Shown one piece after another: positions 42,653-54,672 of a stretch of 64,000 nucleotides of DNA (its first letter is position 1; each line of letters starts with the position of its first letter). The stretch comes from Arthrobacter bussei (GTDB lineage: Bacteria; Actinomycetota; Actinomycetes; Actinomycetales; Micrococcaceae), in assembly GCF_009377195.2 (NCBI RefSeq), contig NZ_VJXX01000001.1, forward strand, positions 1,116,001 through 1,180,000. The letters are read 5' to 3'. The notes under the pieces are model-generated. The model saw only the letters and a program-made list of their open reading frames with translations, did no database searches and had not been told where the DNA came from. Position numbers and translations under genes: made by a program.

Positions 42653-44250
42653 CCGTTGATGTCCTCCAAAGCCTTGGTCTGCCGGAAACTGATGGCGGAG
42701 ATCACGGCGACGATGATGAAGATGATGATGGACAGGGCGCTGGCGAGGCCGTAGTCGCGGCCCACACCCGTCCCGAAGGCGATCTCGTAGACCATCGTGA
42801 TGAGGATGTCGGTGTGGCCGATGTTCGCCGTCGTGTTGTCGAAGCGGGGCCCGCCGTCGGTCAGCATGTAGATGACGTTGAAGTTGTTGAAGTTGAACGC
42901 GAAGCTCGCGATCAGCAGGGGTGCCACGGAGACGAGCAGCAGCGGCAGCTTGATGGCCGTGAAGGTGCGCCAGGCGGAGGCGCCGTCCATGCGGGCGGCC
43001 TCGTTGACCTCCTCGGGCAGGGACTGCAGCGCGCCCGTGCAGACCAGGAACATGTAGGGGAACCCGAGCCACAGGTTGACCACGAGCACGCTGACCTTCG
43101 CGAGGACCGGGTCGGTCAGCCAGGGGATGTCCGCGCCGCCGAAGAAGGTGTTGTTCACGAACCCGAACTCGGGATTGAGCAGGCCGGACCAGACGAGGCC
43201 GGCCAGGAACGCCGGGAAGGCGTACGGCAGGATCATCAGGATCCGGTAGATCCGCTTCCCGCGGAGGTCCGGGAGGTTGAAGGCGTTGGCGAGGAAGAGG
43301 CCGAGCGCGAAGGTCGAGAGCACCGAGACGATCGCGAAGGTGAAGGTCCAGAGCATGACCTGCAGGAGCGGACCGCGGATGTTCTGGTCGGAGAACGCCT
43401 TCGTGAAGTTGTCGAAGCCGACATTGATCTTCCATCCGGTACTGAGCTGCTCGCCGTCCTCGGCCTGGAACGAGCCCTCGCCGCGATCGGTGTAGGTGGC
43501 GCCGGTCTCGAGGTCCGTGAAGGTGCTGGTGTCCTCGTCGTAGCTGAGCGACGGTCGGTACACGTAGGCGTTGGAGCCGTCGCCGGTCTTCAGGCTGCCG
43601 TCCTCGGGGTCGTCGGAGAAGGGGACCGTGATCGCGAGGATGTCCGCCTGGTTCGCGAGGACCTCGCCGAACTGCAGGGCGCGGTAGCCCTCGAGCTCCG
43701 TGCCCTTGCCGGTGCTGTCCGTGACGGCGGCCTCGGCCTCCTCCAGCGGCTCACCCGTGGTGCCGACCGAGACCGTGCCGTCCGGCTCGGTGGCCAGGAG
43801 GTGGAAGACGCCGTCGCGCTCGAGGATCGTGACCCGGTACGCGGGCGAGTCGGGGACGCGCTGCTGTGCCGAGAGCTGGATGGCGTTCACGGCATCGGCC
43901 TTGGTGCTGTTGTGCCCGTCGCCGTAGTTGGTGAAGGCCACGTAGCCGCTGTAGATCATGACGAAGACCTGGAAGATCACCAGGAAGAAGATGCCGGGCG
44001 CCAGGTACTTGGCGGGCAGGCCGCCCCGGCGCAGATAGACCCAGTTGATCAGCACCGTCACGACGGCGGCGAACACGAGGACCAGCCACTTCTCCTGCAG
44101 GAAGAGGGTGATCATGACGTAGACGGCGAAGGCGTCCACGAGCCCGAGCAGCACGATCTTCACGAGCAGGCCGAGGGTCGAGTCGGCGCGGAGGGCGGTC
44201 TTCTTCGGCGGGCGCGTTGCGGCCGGGCCGGGAGGGGCCAGTGTGGGCAT
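42649..44250 (-). CDS. malF: Maltose/maltodextrin ABC transporter permease, MalF type
   Basis: A 533-residue permease. It has the two extra N-terminal helices and a large external loop (about residues 100-270, with YGDGHNSTKADAVN, TVPFSDDPEDG and YDEDTSTFTDLETG) characteristic of MalF. The C-terminal permease domain has EEVNEAARMDGASAWRTFTAIKLPLL as its EAA loop and MLTDGGPRFDNTTANIG near the end. ATG 44250 lacks a good ribosome site (CTCCCCCC upstream), so expression may be weaker than malE. A hairpin lies in the 136 bp gap after malE. Confidence 0.9.
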   Translation of the reverse strand: MPTLAPPGPAATRPPKKTALRADSTLGLLVKIVLLGLVDAFAVYVMITLFLQEKWLVLVFAAVVTVLINWVYLRRGGLPAKYLAPGIFFLVIFQVFVMIYSGYVAFTNYGDGHNSTKADAVNAIQLSAQQRVPDSPAYRVTILERDGVFHLLATEPDGTVSVGTTGEPLEEAEAAVTDSTGKGTELEGYRALQFGEVLANQADILAITVPFSDDPEDGSLKTGDGSNAYVYRPSLSYDEDTSTFTDLETGATYTDRGEGSFQAEDGEQLSTGWKINVGFDNFTKAFSDQNIRGPLLQVMLWTFTFAIVSVLSTFALGLFLANAFNLPDLRGKRIYRILMILPYAFPAFLAGLVWSGLLNPEFGFVNNTFFGGADIPWLTDPVLAKVSVLVVNLWLGFPYMFLVCTGALQSLPEEVNEAARMDGASAWRTFTAIKLPLLLVSVAPLLIASFAFNFNNFNVIYMLTDGGPRFDNTTANIGHTDILITMVYEIAFGTGVGRDYGLASALSIIIFIIVAVISAISFRQTKALEDING

Positions 44251-44349
44251 GGGGGGAGCTTTCGTTGATCGGCGACGCTGCTGGGTGGAGGGCCACCGCC
44301 GGGAATCGCTCGACCGGCGGTGGCCGGCCTGCTGCCGGAGCAGCCGGGA

Positions 44350-44379
44350 CGGCGCCCGCCGTCTGGACGACGGGCGCCG
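44350..44379 (-). terminator. Hairpin between malE and malF
   Basis: Stem CGGCGCCCG / CGGGCGCCG (9 bp) with a 12-nt loop, 8 bp past the malE stop. It probably acts as a partial terminator or stabiliser that keeps the binding protein in excess over the permeases. Confidence 0.75.
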
Positions 44380-44386
44380 CGGGGTC

Positions 44387-45688
44387 CTACTGTCCGGCGA
44401 TCTTCGCCTCGATGTTGCCGACCATGGTGGTCCAGGCACCCTCGGGGTCGCCGCTGCCCTTGATCAGGGCGAGCTCGGTGGCTCCCCAGTCGGCCCAGAC
44501 GGCCTGCATCTCGGGCAGCGCCGGCATGGGGACGCCGTTGGCGCCGATCTCGCCGAAGGCTGCGACGATCGGATCCGAGGCGGCCTTGTCGAAGCTGGCC
44601 TTCAGCGCCGGGGGGCGTCCGCCGACGTCGTACATGGCGTCCTGCGCGGCTTCGGTGCTGAGGTAGTTCACGGCGAACTCGTTCGCGGCGAGCGCGTTGA
44701 CGCTCTGCGAGGAGATGAAGAAGCCGTTGACGCCGATGAACGGCTGGGCATCCTCGTCACCGACCGTGGGGAGCTTGTCCACGGCGAGGTTCAGGCCGGC
44801 GGCCTGCGCGTCGGGGACGTTCCAGGGACCGGTGAGGAAGTAGGGCGACTCCCCCGCGTTGAACTTCTCCTTGGCGATGTCACCCGTGATGTTGGAGTTG
44901 ATGATCTTCGATCCGGTGTCTCCCCATTCCACGAGCTTCTTCGCGAACTCGACACCGCCGGGCTCGCCGAGCAGCAGTTCGTCTGCGTTGTAGCTGCCGT
45001 CCTCGTTCTGGCCGAAGACCGGTACGCCCAGGGACGTCTGCAGCGGGTACAGGTGGTACGGGTCGCCCTGCTTGGGGTCCATGCCCACGAGGAACGGGTA
45101 GACGGCGGATCCGGCGGCGACGGCGGCCTCGCCGTTGGCGATGACCTCGTCGAAGGTGTCCGCAGGCTCGGGCACGAGGTCCGTGTTGCGGAGCAGTGCG
45201 ATGTTCTCGAGGGCGTAGGGGACGCCGTAGACGCTGCCGTCATAGGTCATGGCCTGGACGGCGGACTCCTGGAACTCGGCGGCCTTGTCACCGAGTTCCA
45301 CGGGCGCCACGACACCGTTCTGGACGAACGTGCCCAGCCAGTCGTGGGGGCCGACGATCAGGTCCGGGCCCTTGCCCGTCGGCACCTGCGTGATGAAGTC
45401 GTCGCGCACGGCGGCAAAGTCCTTGACCGCGAGCTTGACCTCGATGCCGGTGTCCTCCTTGAAGGACCGGGTGATCTCCTCGAGGGCCGGGGCGCGCTCG
45501 GCGTCCACCCACATGGTGAGGGTCGTCGACCCGCCCTCGGCGAGGTCGGCGGCCGCTGCGGAGGTGGTGGTGGTGGACGAGGACTCGGAAGCTCCCCCTC
45601 CGCAGGCCGTGAGGGCCAGGACTGCAACCGACATCACGCCGGTGATCAGAGCGTGCCGACGCGTCGGCTGGGTGGATCGCACCTTCAT
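44387..45688 (-). CDS. malE: Maltose/maltodextrin ABC transporter substrate-binding lipoprotein
   Basis: A 433-residue extracytoplasmic binding protein. Its signal peptide has an Arg-Arg pair (QPTRRHALITG) and a lipobox LTAC. A Ser/Thr-rich linker is followed by LTMWVDAERAPALEEITRSF, the MalE-type N-lobe start, and later GKGPDLIVGPHDWLG, DGSVYGVPYALENIALL and FFISSQSVNALAANEF. ATG 45688 is preferred (AAAGG seven bases before); an ATG five codons earlier is possible. First gene of the operon with malF, malG and a GH13 enzyme. A TGTAAACGCTTGCA operator lies 122 bp upstream. Confidence 0.92.
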   Translation of the reverse strand: MKVRSTQPTRRHALITGVMSVAVLALTACGGGASESSSTTTTSAAAADLAEGGSTTLTMWVDAERAPALEEITRSFKEDTGIEVKLAVKDFAAVRDDFITQVPTGKGPDLIVGPHDWLGTFVQNGVVAPVELGDKAAEFQESAVQAMTYDGSVYGVPYALENIALLRNTDLVPEPADTFDEVIANGEAAVAAGSAVYPFLVGMDPKQGDPYHLYPLQTSLGVPVFGQNEDGSYNADELLLGEPGGVEFAKKLVEWGDTGSKIINSNITGDIAKEKFNAGESPYFLTGPWNVPDAQAAGLNLAVDKLPTVGDEDAQPFIGVNGFFISSQSVNALAANEFAVNYLSTEAAQDAMYDVGGRPPALKASFDKAASDPIVAAFGEIGANGVPMPALPEMQAVWADWGATELALIKGSGDPEGAWTTMVGNIEAKIAGQ

Positions 45689-45810
45689 TGGTGAACCTTT
45701 CATGAGCGTCTTCGGTCAGTACCCCGGCGGCGGACGGAGAGTCCTGGAGCCGGGAGACGTCGATGCCACGGCCACCCCGGGGACGGAGCAGCGGTGACCC
45801 GAGTCACAAC

Positions 45811-45824
45811 TGTAAACGCTTGCA
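45811..45824. promoter_or_regulatory. LacI/MalR-type operator on the malE side
   Basis: TGTAAACGCTTGCA fits the symmetric TGYAARCGYTTRCA pattern with a central CG, typical of LacI-family repressors. It lies in the divergent region between malE and the alpha-glucosidase gene. Confidence 0.8.
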
Positions 45825-45896
45825 AGATTTCTGCCTAGTCCACGCAAGATCGACGCAATATCGCTGACAAACCAACAAAGTCAGCCCGCTGATGGT

Positions 45897-45910
45897 TGGA
45901 AACGCTTCCA
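45897..45910. promoter_or_regulatory. LacI/MalR-type operator on the alpha-glucosidase side
   Basis: TGGAAACGCTTCCA has 5 bp arms around ACGC, similar to the site at 45811, centre to centre 86 bp away. It lies 34 bp before the start of the glucosidase. Confidence 0.8.
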
Positions 45911-45930
45911 GAACATGGCCGGTGTGGGCT

Positions 45931-45936
45931 TAGGAT
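45931..45936 (+). promoter_or_regulatory. -10 box of the alpha-glucosidase gene, probably leaderless
   Basis: TAGGAT ends seven bases before ATG 45944. The operator at 45897-45910 would overlap the -35 region of this promoter. Confidence 0.45.
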
Positions 45937-45943
45937 GGTCCGC

Positions 45944-47683
45944 ATGCCCGAGATCGCCCCCCTGCTCGGCGAGACCCTGACCTCGCCCACCGCCTTCCAC
46001 GCTCCGCTGCACGCACCGCACGAGGAGGACCAGTGGTGGCGTTCCTCCGTGATCTACCAGGTCTATCCCCGTTCCTTCCGTGATTCCAACGGTGACGGCA
46101 CGGGCGATCTGCCGGGGATCACCGGCGAACTCGCGCGCCTGGCGGAGCTGAGCATCGATGCCGTCTGGCTCTCGCCGTTCTACACCTCGCCCCAGCGCGA
46201 CGGCGGCTACGATGTGGCCGACTACTGCGACGTCGACCCGCGGTTCGGCACGCTGGACGACTTCGACGCCCTCGTCGGGCGGGCGGACGAGCTCGGGATC
46301 CGCGTGATCGTGGATCTCGTCCCCAACCACTGCTCCAGCGACCACGCCCTCTTCCAGTCCGCCCTCGCCGCACCCGCCGGCTCCCCCGAGCGCGCGATGT
46401 TCATCTTCCGCGACGGCCGCGGCGAGGACGGCAGCATCCCGCCGAACAACTGGCAGTCCCACTTCGGCGGACCGGCGTGGACACGGACCGCCGCTGCGGA
46501 CGGCGCGCCCGGCCAGTGGTACCTGCACCTCTTCGACTCCTCGCAGCCCGACTTCGACTGGGACAACCCGGCCGTGCGCGCGGAGTTCGAGCGTGTCCTG
46601 CGTTTCTGGCTGGACCGCGGCGTCGGCGGCTTCCGCGTGGACGTGGCGCACGCCCTCATCAAGGCCGAGGGGCTGCCCGACTGGGGCGGACGCGCCGACG
46701 GCGGCTCCACCGAGGGCTTCCCCGGCTGGGAGGCACCGATGTTCGGCCAGGACGAGGTGCACGCGATCTACCGCCGGTGGCGGGCGATCCTCGCCGAGTA
46801 CGACGGCGAACGCATCCTCTGCGCCGAGGCCTCGATCGATCCCCTGCCCCGGCTGACCGACTGGGTCCGCGCGGACGAGATGCACCAGGCGTTCAACTTC
46901 GCCTACCTGCACCACCCGTGGAACGCCCACGCCCTGCGGGACGTCATCTCCTCCTCGCTCACGGCCTTCGACGCCGTGGCGGCGCCCACCACCTGGGTGC
47001 TCAGCAACCACGACGTCGTCCGGCACACCAGTCGCTTCGGCCTCACCGACGGGACCCCGCGTGGTGGTGACGGGATCGGGCACGGTGACCCCCAGCCCGA
47101 CCTCCACACCGGCCTCGCCCGCGCCAGGGCGGCGTCGCTCGCCATGTTCGCCCTGCCCGGCGGCATCTACCTCTACCAGGGCGAGGAGCTCGGTCTCCCC
47201 GACCACACCTCCATGCCCGACGACGCCCGCCAGGATCCGACCTTCGCCCGGACCGGCGGCGAGCGGATCGGCCGTGACGGGTGCCGCGTGCCGCTGCCGT
47301 GGCGCGCGGACCAGCCCTCCTCAGGGTTCGGCGGGGCGGACTCGACCGCAGCGCCGTGGCTCCCCCAGCCCGAGGGCTGGGCCGGGTTCGCCCGCGACGT
47401 CCAGGCTGCGGACCCGGATTCCACCCTGTCCCTCTACCGCACGGCGCTGCAGCTGCGGCGGGATCTGCGCCTCGGTGCGGGATCACTGAGCTGGTCCCGG
47501 CCGTTCGAGCAGAGCGACGTCGTCGCCTTCCTCAACGGCGAGGTACTCGTGGTCCTCAACATGGGTGAGTTCGCCGCCCCCCTGCCTCCCGGCACGGTCA
47601 TCGCGGCCAGCACGCCCGGCGCGGTGGAGGACGGCCTGCTGGTGCCGGATGCCTGCGTCTGGATCCTGAGCACCGCCGGATAG
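45944..47683 (+). CDS. GH13 alpha-glucosidase
   Basis: A 579-residue exo-acting alpha-glucosidase (GH13 oligo-1,6-/alpha-1,4-glucosidase type). The opening WWRSSVIYQVYPRSFRDSNG is diagnostic. DAVWLSPFYTSPQRDGGYDVADY, DLVPNHCSSDH, GFRVDVAHALIK (nucleophile), ILCAEASID (acid/base) and VLSNHDVVRH complete the catalytic set. No signal peptide. ATG 45944 agrees with the -10 box; ATG 45935 and an upstream ATG at 45896 are in frame but the latter lies inside the operator. It faces away from malE and would hydrolyse the imported sugars to glucose. Confidence 0.92.
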   Translation: MPEIAPLLGETLTSPTAFHAPLHAPHEEDQWWRSSVIYQVYPRSFRDSNGDGTGDLPGITGELARLAELSIDAVWLSPFYTSPQRDGGYDVADYCDVDPRFGTLDDFDALVGRADELGIRVIVDLVPNHCSSDHALFQSALAAPAGSPERAMFIFRDGRGEDGSIPPNNWQSHFGGPAWTRTAAADGAPGQWYLHLFDSSQPDFDWDNPAVRAEFERVLRFWLDRGVGGFRVDVAHALIKAEGLPDWGGRADGGSTEGFPGWEAPMFGQDEVHAIYRRWRAILAEYDGERILCAEASIDPLPRLTDWVRADEMHQAFNFAYLHHPWNAHALRDVISSSLTAFDAVAAPTTWVLSNHDVVRHTSRFGLTDGTPRGGDGIGHGDPQPDLHTGLARARAASLAMFALPGGIYLYQGEELGLPDHTSMPDDARQDPTFARTGGERIGRDGCRVPLPWRADQPSSGFGGADSTAAPWLPQPEGWAGFARDVQAADPDSTLSLYRTALQLRRDLRLGAGSLSWSRPFEQSDVVAFLNGEVLVVLNMGEFAAPLPPGTVIAASTPGAVEDGLLVPDACVWILSTAG

Positions 47684-47691
47684 CGGATCGG

Positions 47692-47715
47692 CGCCCGATC
47701 CGGGATGATCGGGCG
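47692..47715 (+). terminator. Hairpin after the alpha-glucosidase gene
   Basis: Perfect 9 bp stem CGCCCGATC / GATCGGGCG with a 6-nt loop, 8 bp past the stop. Confidence 0.8.
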
Positions 47716-47789
47716 GGGCACGCCGACCGGCGCGCCCTTCATCGTCACGTGCCGGTCCAACCGGCCGGGAGTGCAGACCCAGGGGGACC

Positions 47790-48803
47790 ATGGCCGGGAT
47801 CAAGGATGTCGCCGAACTGGCCGGCGTCTCCACGGCCACCGTCTCCCGTGCCCTCAGCGGGAACGGGCGCGTGTCCGAGCGGGCCCGTGCCCGCGTGCTG
47901 CAGGCCGCGAAGGAACTCGACTTCGTGGTCAGCTCGACGGCGTCGTCCCTCGCCTCGGGTCGGCACCGCAACATCGGCGTCGTCGTGCCGTCCGTGGCCC
48001 GCTGGTACTACTCCCAGATCCTCGACAGCGTGGCCGCATCCCTCCTCGAGGCGGGGTACGACCTCACGCTCTACAACCTGAACGAGGACGCCGGGTCCCG
48101 GGACCGCGTCCTGTCGGAGTTCCTGCTGCGGCAGCGGTGCGACGGCGTCATCCCCGTCTCGCTCGAGCTGAGCCGTGACGAACTGGGCCAGCTCCTGGCG
48201 GTCGGGAAGCCGGTCGTGGGCATCGGGGGCCCGCTGCCCGGAGCCGAGACCTACAGCGTCAACGACCACGAGATCGCCGAACTGGCCACCGAGCACCTCA
48301 TCACGCTCGGGCACCGCAGGATCGCCCACATCGGCGGGTCGGACGCCTTCGAGAACGACTTCCGCATCTCCGGCACCCGGCGGCACGGCTACGAGTCGGC
48401 CATGGCCGCCGCGGGGCTCACCATCCTCGACTCCTGGCGGATCGACGGCGACTTCACCATCCAGGGCGGCTACGCCCAGGCCAAGCAGCTGCTCGGGTAT
48501 CCGCGGGACACCCCCACCGCGGTGTTCTGCGCCTCCGACGAGATGGCCATCGGCGCCATCCTCGCCGCGCGCGAACTGGGACTGCGCGTCCCCGAGGACG
48601 TCTCGGTCATCGGGATCGACGGGCACGAGCTCGGCGAGGCCCTCGGCCTGACGACGGTCGCGCAGTTCCCGCAGGAGCAGGGCCGGCGGGCCGTCGAGCG
48701 GCTCCTGCAGATCCTGCAGGAACCGGACGCGCACCGGCCGACGAACCATGCCGCGCGGACCGCCCTGATCATCCGCTCCAGCACGTCCGTCCCGAAACCC
48801 TGA
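47790..48803 (+). CDS. LacI-family regulator, probable maltose/maltodextrin repressor
   Basis: A 337-residue repressor. HTH: GIKDVAELAGVSTATVSRALSGNGRVS. The sensor core has NIGVVVPSVARWYYSQILDSV, LGHRRIAHIGGSDAFENDFR, PTAVFCASDEMAIGAILAAR and VSVIGIDGHELGEALGLTTV. It follows the alpha-glucosidase and the malEFG island, and two CG-centred operators lie in the divergent mal promoter region 1.9 kb upstream. CAGGGGGACC precedes the ATG. Ends at a bidirectional terminator facing the pullulanase gene. Confidence 0.88.
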   Translation: MAGIKDVAELAGVSTATVSRALSGNGRVSERARARVLQAAKELDFVVSSTASSLASGRHRNIGVVVPSVARWYYSQILDSVAASLLEAGYDLTLYNLNEDAGSRDRVLSEFLLRQRCDGVIPVSLELSRDELGQLLAVGKPVVGIGGPLPGAETYSVNDHEIAELATEHLITLGHRRIAHIGGSDAFENDFRISGTRRHGYESAMAAAGLTILDSWRIDGDFTIQGGYAQAKQLLGYPRDTPTAVFCASDEMAIGAILAARELGLRVPEDVSVIGIDGHELGEALGLTTVAQFPQEQGRRAVERLLQILQEPDAHRPTNHAARTALIIRSSTSVPKP

Positions 48804-48825
48804 GACACAGCCGTCACCGCACGAC

Positions 48826-48859
48826 GAAGGCCCGGCCCCCGTGCGGGAGCCGGGCCTTC
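48826..48859. terminator. Bidirectional terminator between the MalR-like and pullulanase genes
   Basis: 11 bp stem GAAGGCCCGGC / GCCGGGCCTTC with a 12-nt loop that can extend by CCCG/CGGG pairs. It sits between two convergent stop codons. Confidence 0.85.
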
Positions 48860-48869
48860 CCGGGCAGGG

Positions 48870-51947
<3,078 letters not shown>

Positions 51948-52040
51948 GGTGGTCCTTCCCCGACCACGCGTCGCTGCGCGGCCGGACTGTCCAGGAGTGG
52001 TCCTCCCGACCCTAGGGAGGGGCATGTCTTGGCGTCAAGC

Positions 52041-52057
52041 AACTTTCACGAAAAGTT
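52041..52057. promoter_or_regulatory. Operator candidate between pullulanase and LacI genes
   Basis: AACTTT-CACGA-AAAGTT, 6 bp arms, 94 bp before the pullulanase start and 37 bp before the LacI start. A likely site for the divergent LacI protein, controlling both genes. Confidence 0.6.
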
Positions 52058-52087
52058 TCTACAGCCGAATGCCGCCTGCGCTAGATT
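52058..52087 (+). promoter_or_regulatory. Promoter of LacI gene 52094, leaderless
   Basis: TCTACA (52058-52063) and TAGATT (52082-52087) are 18 bp apart. The ATG begins seven bases after the -10 box, so the mRNA probably starts with AUG. No ribosome site is present. Confidence 0.6.
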
Positions 52088-52093
52088 GACCTC

Positions 52094-53137
52094 ATGACTT
52101 CCGAGACCCGGATCGACCGCCCCCGACTGGACGACGTCGCCCGGACGGCCGGCGTCAGCGTGCCCACCGTCTCACGGGTGCTGAACGGCAAGGGCGGCGC
52201 CTCGCAGGAGACCCGGCAGGCGGTGCTCGCGGCCATGGACAGCCTGGGCTACGAGCGCCCGGCACGGACGGCAGGCCGGTCGAAGGGGCAGATCGGCGTC
52301 GTGGTGCCTGATCTCGTCAATCCCGTCTTCCCGGCGTTCGCGGGTGCGATCGCCGCCCTGCTGGCACCGAACGACTACATCCCCGCCCTCTGCACGCTGC
52401 CCGGCGGTGGCATCACGGAGGACGAGTACGTGGCCCTGATGCTGGACCAGGGCGTCAGCGGCATCATCTTCGTCTGCGCCGCGCACTCGGACGGTCGGGC
52501 GAGCGTGGAGCGCTACCGCCGGCTGCGTGGCCGCGTGCCGTTCGTGCTGGTCAACGGCGCCCGCCCGGAGATCGACGCTCCTTCCGTCTCGAACGACGAC
52601 GCCACCGCCATCCGGACCGCGGTCCGCCACCTCGTGGCGCAGGGGCACCAGCGCGTGGGGTTCGCGACGGGCTCGGACCGGTTCATCCCGAGCCGCCGGA
52701 AGCTCGAGGGCTTCCGTGCCGGGCTCCTCCAGTTCCTCGGCGAGGACGATGCCGATCCGCACATCGCGACGAGCATGTTCACCATCGAAGGAGGCCAGAG
52801 TGCCGCTGACGAACTGATCGACAGCGGTCACACGGGCATCGTCTGCGCCTCGGACATCATGGCGCTCGGCGCGATGCGTGCGGCGCAGACGCGCGGGCTC
52901 AGAGTCCCCGAGGACATCTCGGTGGTCGGCTTCGACGACTCACCGCTCATGGCTTTCACCGACCCGCCCCTGACCACGCTCCGGCAGAACATCTCCGCGA
53001 TGGCGGAGGCCGCCGTGCACGCCCTCGTCACCGAACTCGCCGGGGACCGCACCTCCCGCTCGGACATCCTCTTCCAGGCGGACCTCGTGGTCCGTGGCTC
53101 GACGGGAGCGGGACCGGCGGTCCGGACCGCGTCCTAG
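52094..53137 (+). CDS. LacI-family regulator, probable repressor of the pullulanase gene
   Basis: A 347-residue repressor with HTH RLDDVARTAGVSVPTVSRVLNGKGGAS, and a core with IGVVVPDLVNPVFPAFAGAIAA, LVAQGHQRVGFATGSDRFIPSRRKLEGF, GIVCASDIMALGAMRAAQ and ISVVGFDDSPLMAFTDPPLTTLRQ. It is divergent from the pullulanase and separated from it by 146 bp containing a palindrome, so direct control of starch debranching is likely. Its stop TAG lies in a CTAG that is also the stop of hspR on the other strand, a four-base convergent overlap. Confidence 0.87.
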   Translation: MTSETRIDRPRLDDVARTAGVSVPTVSRVLNGKGGASQETRQAVLAAMDSLGYERPARTAGRSKGQIGVVVPDLVNPVFPAFAGAIAALLAPNDYIPALCTLPGGGITEDEYVALMLDQGVSGIIFVCAAHSDGRASVERYRRLRGRVPFVLVNGARPEIDAPSVSNDDATAIRTAVRHLVAQGHQRVGFATGSDRFIPSRRKLEGFRAGLLQFLGEDDADPHIATSMFTIEGGQSAADELIDSGHTGIVCASDIMALGAMRAAQTRGLRVPEDISVVGFDDSPLMAFTDPPLTTLRQNISAMAEAAVHALVTELAGDRTSRSDILFQADLVVRGSTGAGPAVRTAS

Positions 53138-53589
53138 TTCGCGGCGCGCAGGGGCAGCTGCGCCAGAGGAGGCCGGACGGCCTCCGGTCGCCAGACCACG
53201 ACGGCCTGGCTCCGCGGGCGCGGACGCTGCCCACGCGCGAGGGTGACGACGTCGCCCGCGAGGCCGGCGGCGAAGACGCGCCCCGACTCGGCCTGCACGC
53301 GCCGCTGCGCGAGTTCCGCCGTCAGCTCGCCCACGCGGGACCGGAGCGCCGCGACCTGGTTCTCGAGGTCGAGGATGCGGCGGATACCCTCGAGGGACAC
53401 GCCCTCCTGGGAGAGCCGCTGGATCTCCCGCAGGGTCCCGACGTCCTTCTGGGAGTAGCGCCGCGCCCGTCCCGGGGCACGGCTGGGCGTGACGAGTCCC
53501 AGCCGGTCGTACTGCCGCAGCGTCTGCGGGTGCATGTCGGCGAGCTCCGCGGCCACGGAGATGACGTACACGGGCATCGTGTAGTCCAT
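53134..53589 (-). CDS. hspR: Heat-shock repressor HspR
   Basis: MerR-family repressor of about 151 residues that binds HAIR boxes upstream of dnaK and clpB. PVYVISVAAELADMHPQTLRQYDRLGL is the HspR winged-helix start, followed by GRARRYSQKDVGTLREIQRLSQEGVSLEGI and a coiled coil ENQVAALRSRVGELTAEL. The C-terminal 40 residues are variable and Arg/Pro-rich. ATG 53589 has AAGGAGG at optimal spacing, so translation is strong. It is the last gene of dnaK-grpE-dnaJ-hspR, 50 bp after dnaJ, the common actinobacterial order. DnaK normally acts as co-repressor, giving feedback. Confidence 0.93.
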   Translation of the reverse strand: MDYTMPVYVISVAAELADMHPQTLRQYDRLGLVTPSRAPGRARRYSQKDVGTLREIQRLSQEGVSLEGIRRILDLENQVAALRSRVGELTAELAQRRVQAESGRVFAAGLAGDVVTLARGQRPRPRSQAVVVWRPEAVRPPLAQLPLRAAN

Positions 53590-53639
53590 CGGTGGCCTCC
53601 TTCCGTGCCGGTCCTCCCGGCGTTCGCTCAAATGTACTG

Positions 53640-54635
53640 TTACAGGCGCGCCTTCGCGGCCAGGCCGTCTCGGGGGTCGGCGTCCTTCGTCGCGTCCCTG
53701 AACGCCTCGACGGCCGCTTCTGCCTCCTTGGACAGATTCTGCGGCACCACCACCTCGACGGTCACCAGCAGGTCTCCCGTGGTCTTCGACGTCTTCACAC
53801 CACGGCCCTTGAGGCGGAGGGTACGGCCCGACGGCGTCCCCGCGGGGATGCGCATCTTCACGAGCTCGCCGGTGAGGGTCGGGACCTCGATCTGCGCTCC
53901 GAGGGCGGCCTCGGGGAACGTGACGGGCACGGTCAGGCGTATGGTGTCCCCGTCGCGCTTGAACAGCGGGTGCTCCTTGACGGACACCGTGACCATGAGG
54001 TCGCCCGGGCCCGCCTGGCCGGGCTGGCCCTTGCCCTTGACCCGGACCTTCTGTCCATCGCGGATACCGGCGGGGATCCGTACGTCGATCTGCTCGCCCG
54101 AGGGCTCCCGCAGGCCGATCGTGGTGCCGTTGATCGCGCCGGCGAAGGAGATGGAGGTGCTGGCCGTACGGTCCGCGCCCTTCTGCGGGCGGGACTGCTG
54201 GAAGCCGCCGGGGAAGCTGCTGCCTCCCATCCCGCCGCTGCCGAAGAGATCGGCGAACTCCGGGGGGAGGTTGCTGTTCGAGAACCCTGTGCGCTCGCGC
54301 GGCCCTGCGCCCTGGCCGAAGAGGTTGCCGAAGATGTCCTCGAACCCGGCGCCGCCTCCCGCGCCCCCACCCGGACCACCGGCGGAGAATCGGGCGCCCC
54401 CGCCCATGGCACGGATGGCGTCGTACTGCTGGCGCTGCTCGGCGTCGGACAGGACGGAATAGGCCTCCGACACGTCCTTGAACATGCGCTCGGACCCGGC
54501 ATCGCCCTGGTTCTGGTCGGGGTGGTGCTTGCGGGCGAGCTTGCGGTACGCCTTCTTGATGTCGGCGTCGGACGCATCTTTGGAGACACCCAGGATCTTG
54601 TAGAAATCCTTGTCGACCCAATCCTGACTAGCCAA
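53640..54635 (-). CDS. dnaJ: DnaJ-type co-chaperone lacking the zinc-finger region
   Basis: A 331-residue J-domain protein that stimulates DnaK ATPase. J-domain: [20 protein letters not shown] and [11 protein letters not shown] with the HPD motif. A Gly/Phe-rich linker ([17 protein letters not shown], then [12 protein letters not shown]) follows, then two substrate-binding domains ([27 protein letters not shown]). The four CxxCxGxG zinc repeats of class A DnaJ are absent, so it is a class B (CbpA-like) type. The start is TTG 54635 with GGAAGGAG eight bases before. It is separated from grpE by 159 bp with a strong structure. Confidence 0.93.
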   Translation of the reverse strand: MASQDWVDKDFYKILGVSKDASDADIKKAYRKLARKHHPDQNQGDAGSERMFKDVSEAYSVLSDAEQRQQYDAIRAMGGGARFSAGGPGGGAGGGAGFEDIFGNLFGQGAGPRERTGFSNSNLPPEFADLFGSGGMGGSSFPGGFQQSRPQKGADRTASTSISFAGAINGTTIGLREPSGEQIDVRIPAGIRDGQKVRVKGKGQPGQAGPGDLMVTVSVKEHPLFKRDGDTIRLTVPVTFPEAALGAQIEVPTLTGELVKMRIPAGTPSGRTLRLKGRGVKTSKTTGDLLVTVEVVVPQNLSKEAEAAVEAFRDATKDADPRDGLAAKARL

Positions 54636-54672
54636 TTGGCGTCTCCTTCCGTAGTTCTTCGAATAAAGAGGT

